Part shown: piece by piece, positions 6,212 to 6,609 of the stretch
Layout: each line of letters starts with the position of its first letter
How positions within the stretch are numbered: the first letter of the stretch is position 1
NCBI GenBank assembly: GCA_030611285.1
Contig: JAUWQC010000054.1
Coordinates: 1-6,609 of the forward strand
DNA: 6,609 bases
Direction: 5' to 3'
Source of the DNA: a bacterium
GTDB taxonomy: Bacteria > Actinomycetota > Humimicrobiia > Humimicrobiales > Humimicrobiaceae
Program-made: the position numbers and the translations under genes
The notes under the pieces: generated by a model
The model's input: the letters and a program-made list of their open reading frames with translations, nothing else
What the model was told of the DNA's origin: nothing
Database searches by the model: none

Positions 6212-6609
6212 ATGGCTTTATATATAAAAAGTGTAGAAAATTTAATAAATGAATTCAGGAAACTTCCGGGAATAGGTCCCAAGTCTGCCAAAAGAATCGT
6301 ATTCTTTTTGCTCAAGCTTTCTCATAGCGATATTGTAAAATTCTCCAGGGACCTTATTGAGATGAAGGAAAAGGTTAAATTTTGCAGCCAATGTTACAAT
6401 CTGACAGAAGAAGATATCTGCCATATTTGCAGAGACCAGTCCAGAGATAGAAAAAAAATATGTATAGTAGAGGAAGTAAGTGATGTAATAATTATCGAAA
6501 AAACTGGTGAATACAAGGGGTTGTATCATATCCTTGGCGGACTGCTGTCTCCCATAGAAAATGTAGGGCCTGACGAAATAAGAGTACCAGGGCTGCTGGA
6601 GCGCGTGAA
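6212..6609 (+). CDS. recR: Recombination protein RecR, 3'-partial
   Basis: Recombination mediator that acts with RecO (and RecF) to load RecA on SSB-coated single-stranded DNA during gap repair. The open frame runs off the window end: 132 residues are visible of about 198. The N-terminal helix-hairpin-helix is LPGIGPKSAKRI at residues 18-29. The zinc finger cysteines are C58, C61, C70 and C73 (FCSQCYNLTEEDICHIC). The TOPRIM domain begins at ICIVEE (83-88) and continues through EYKGLYHILGGLLSP (100-114) and GPDEIRV. An in-frame TAA directly precedes ATG 6212, so this is the first possible start, and the protein aligns with the family from here. No Shine-Dalgarno sequence is visible. Position after yaaK is the conserved Firmicute arrangement. 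Confidence 0.96.
   Translation, partial: MALYIKSVENLINEFRKLPGIGPKSAKRIVFFLLKLSHSDIVKFSRDLIEMKEKVKFCSQCYNLTEEDICHICRDQSRDRKKICIVEEVSDVIIIEKTGEYKGLYHILGGLLSPIENVGPDEIRVPGLLERV

Noticed and set aside
6242..6529. A - strand open frame of 95 codons near the right end
   Set aside because: The + strand here encodes RecR with its HhH, C4 zinc finger and TOPRIM landmarks, so the - strand frame is a shadow.

Overview
The window is an AT-rich stretch of what looks like a low-GC Firmicute (Bacillota) chromosome, probably from the Clostridia or Halanaerobiia. The best evidence is a large SRP RNA with an Alu domain directly upstream of dnaX, followed by yaaK/ybaB and recR. This is the order known from Bacillus subtilis (scr-dnaX-yaaK-recR). 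An iron-type butanol dehydrogenase homologue fits a fermentative anaerobe. The genus cannot be fixed from the sequence.

Layout. (1) Positions 1-932, + strand: the C-terminal four fifths of a group III (Fe-dependent) alcohol dehydrogenase, cut by the window edge. (2) Positions 1007-3505, - strand: two tandem, clearly paralogous 12-TM major facilitator transporters of the fosmidomycin-resistance (Fsr) type. They converge on the dehydrogenase. (3) Positions 3506-3981: a divergent intergenic region. It holds a plausible - strand promoter for the transporters, a + strand promoter with a perfect TATAAT box, and a roughly 272-nt SRP RNA starting 7 nt after that box. (4) Positions 3982-6609, + strand: dnaX (DNA polymerase III tau/gamma clamp-loader subunit), yaaK/ybaB (nucleoid-associated protein, TTG start) and the first two thirds of recR (recombination mediator), which runs off the end.

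How the parts work together. The right half is a housekeeping block for protein targeting (SRP RNA), replication (DnaX) and recombinational repair (RecR, YbaB), probably read in one direction from the SRP RNA promoter. The left half is accessory: a fermentative dehydrogenase and two efflux-type transporters, with no visible functional link to the housekeeping block.

I see no mobile element, CRISPR array, tRNA or novel defence-type system. The points most worth a second look are the non-canonical apical loop of the SRP RNA, A-rich potential frameshift sites in dnaX that could give a gamma-like short form, the lack of Shine-Dalgarno sequences before dnaX, recR and the upstream transporter, and the paired Fsr paralogues.
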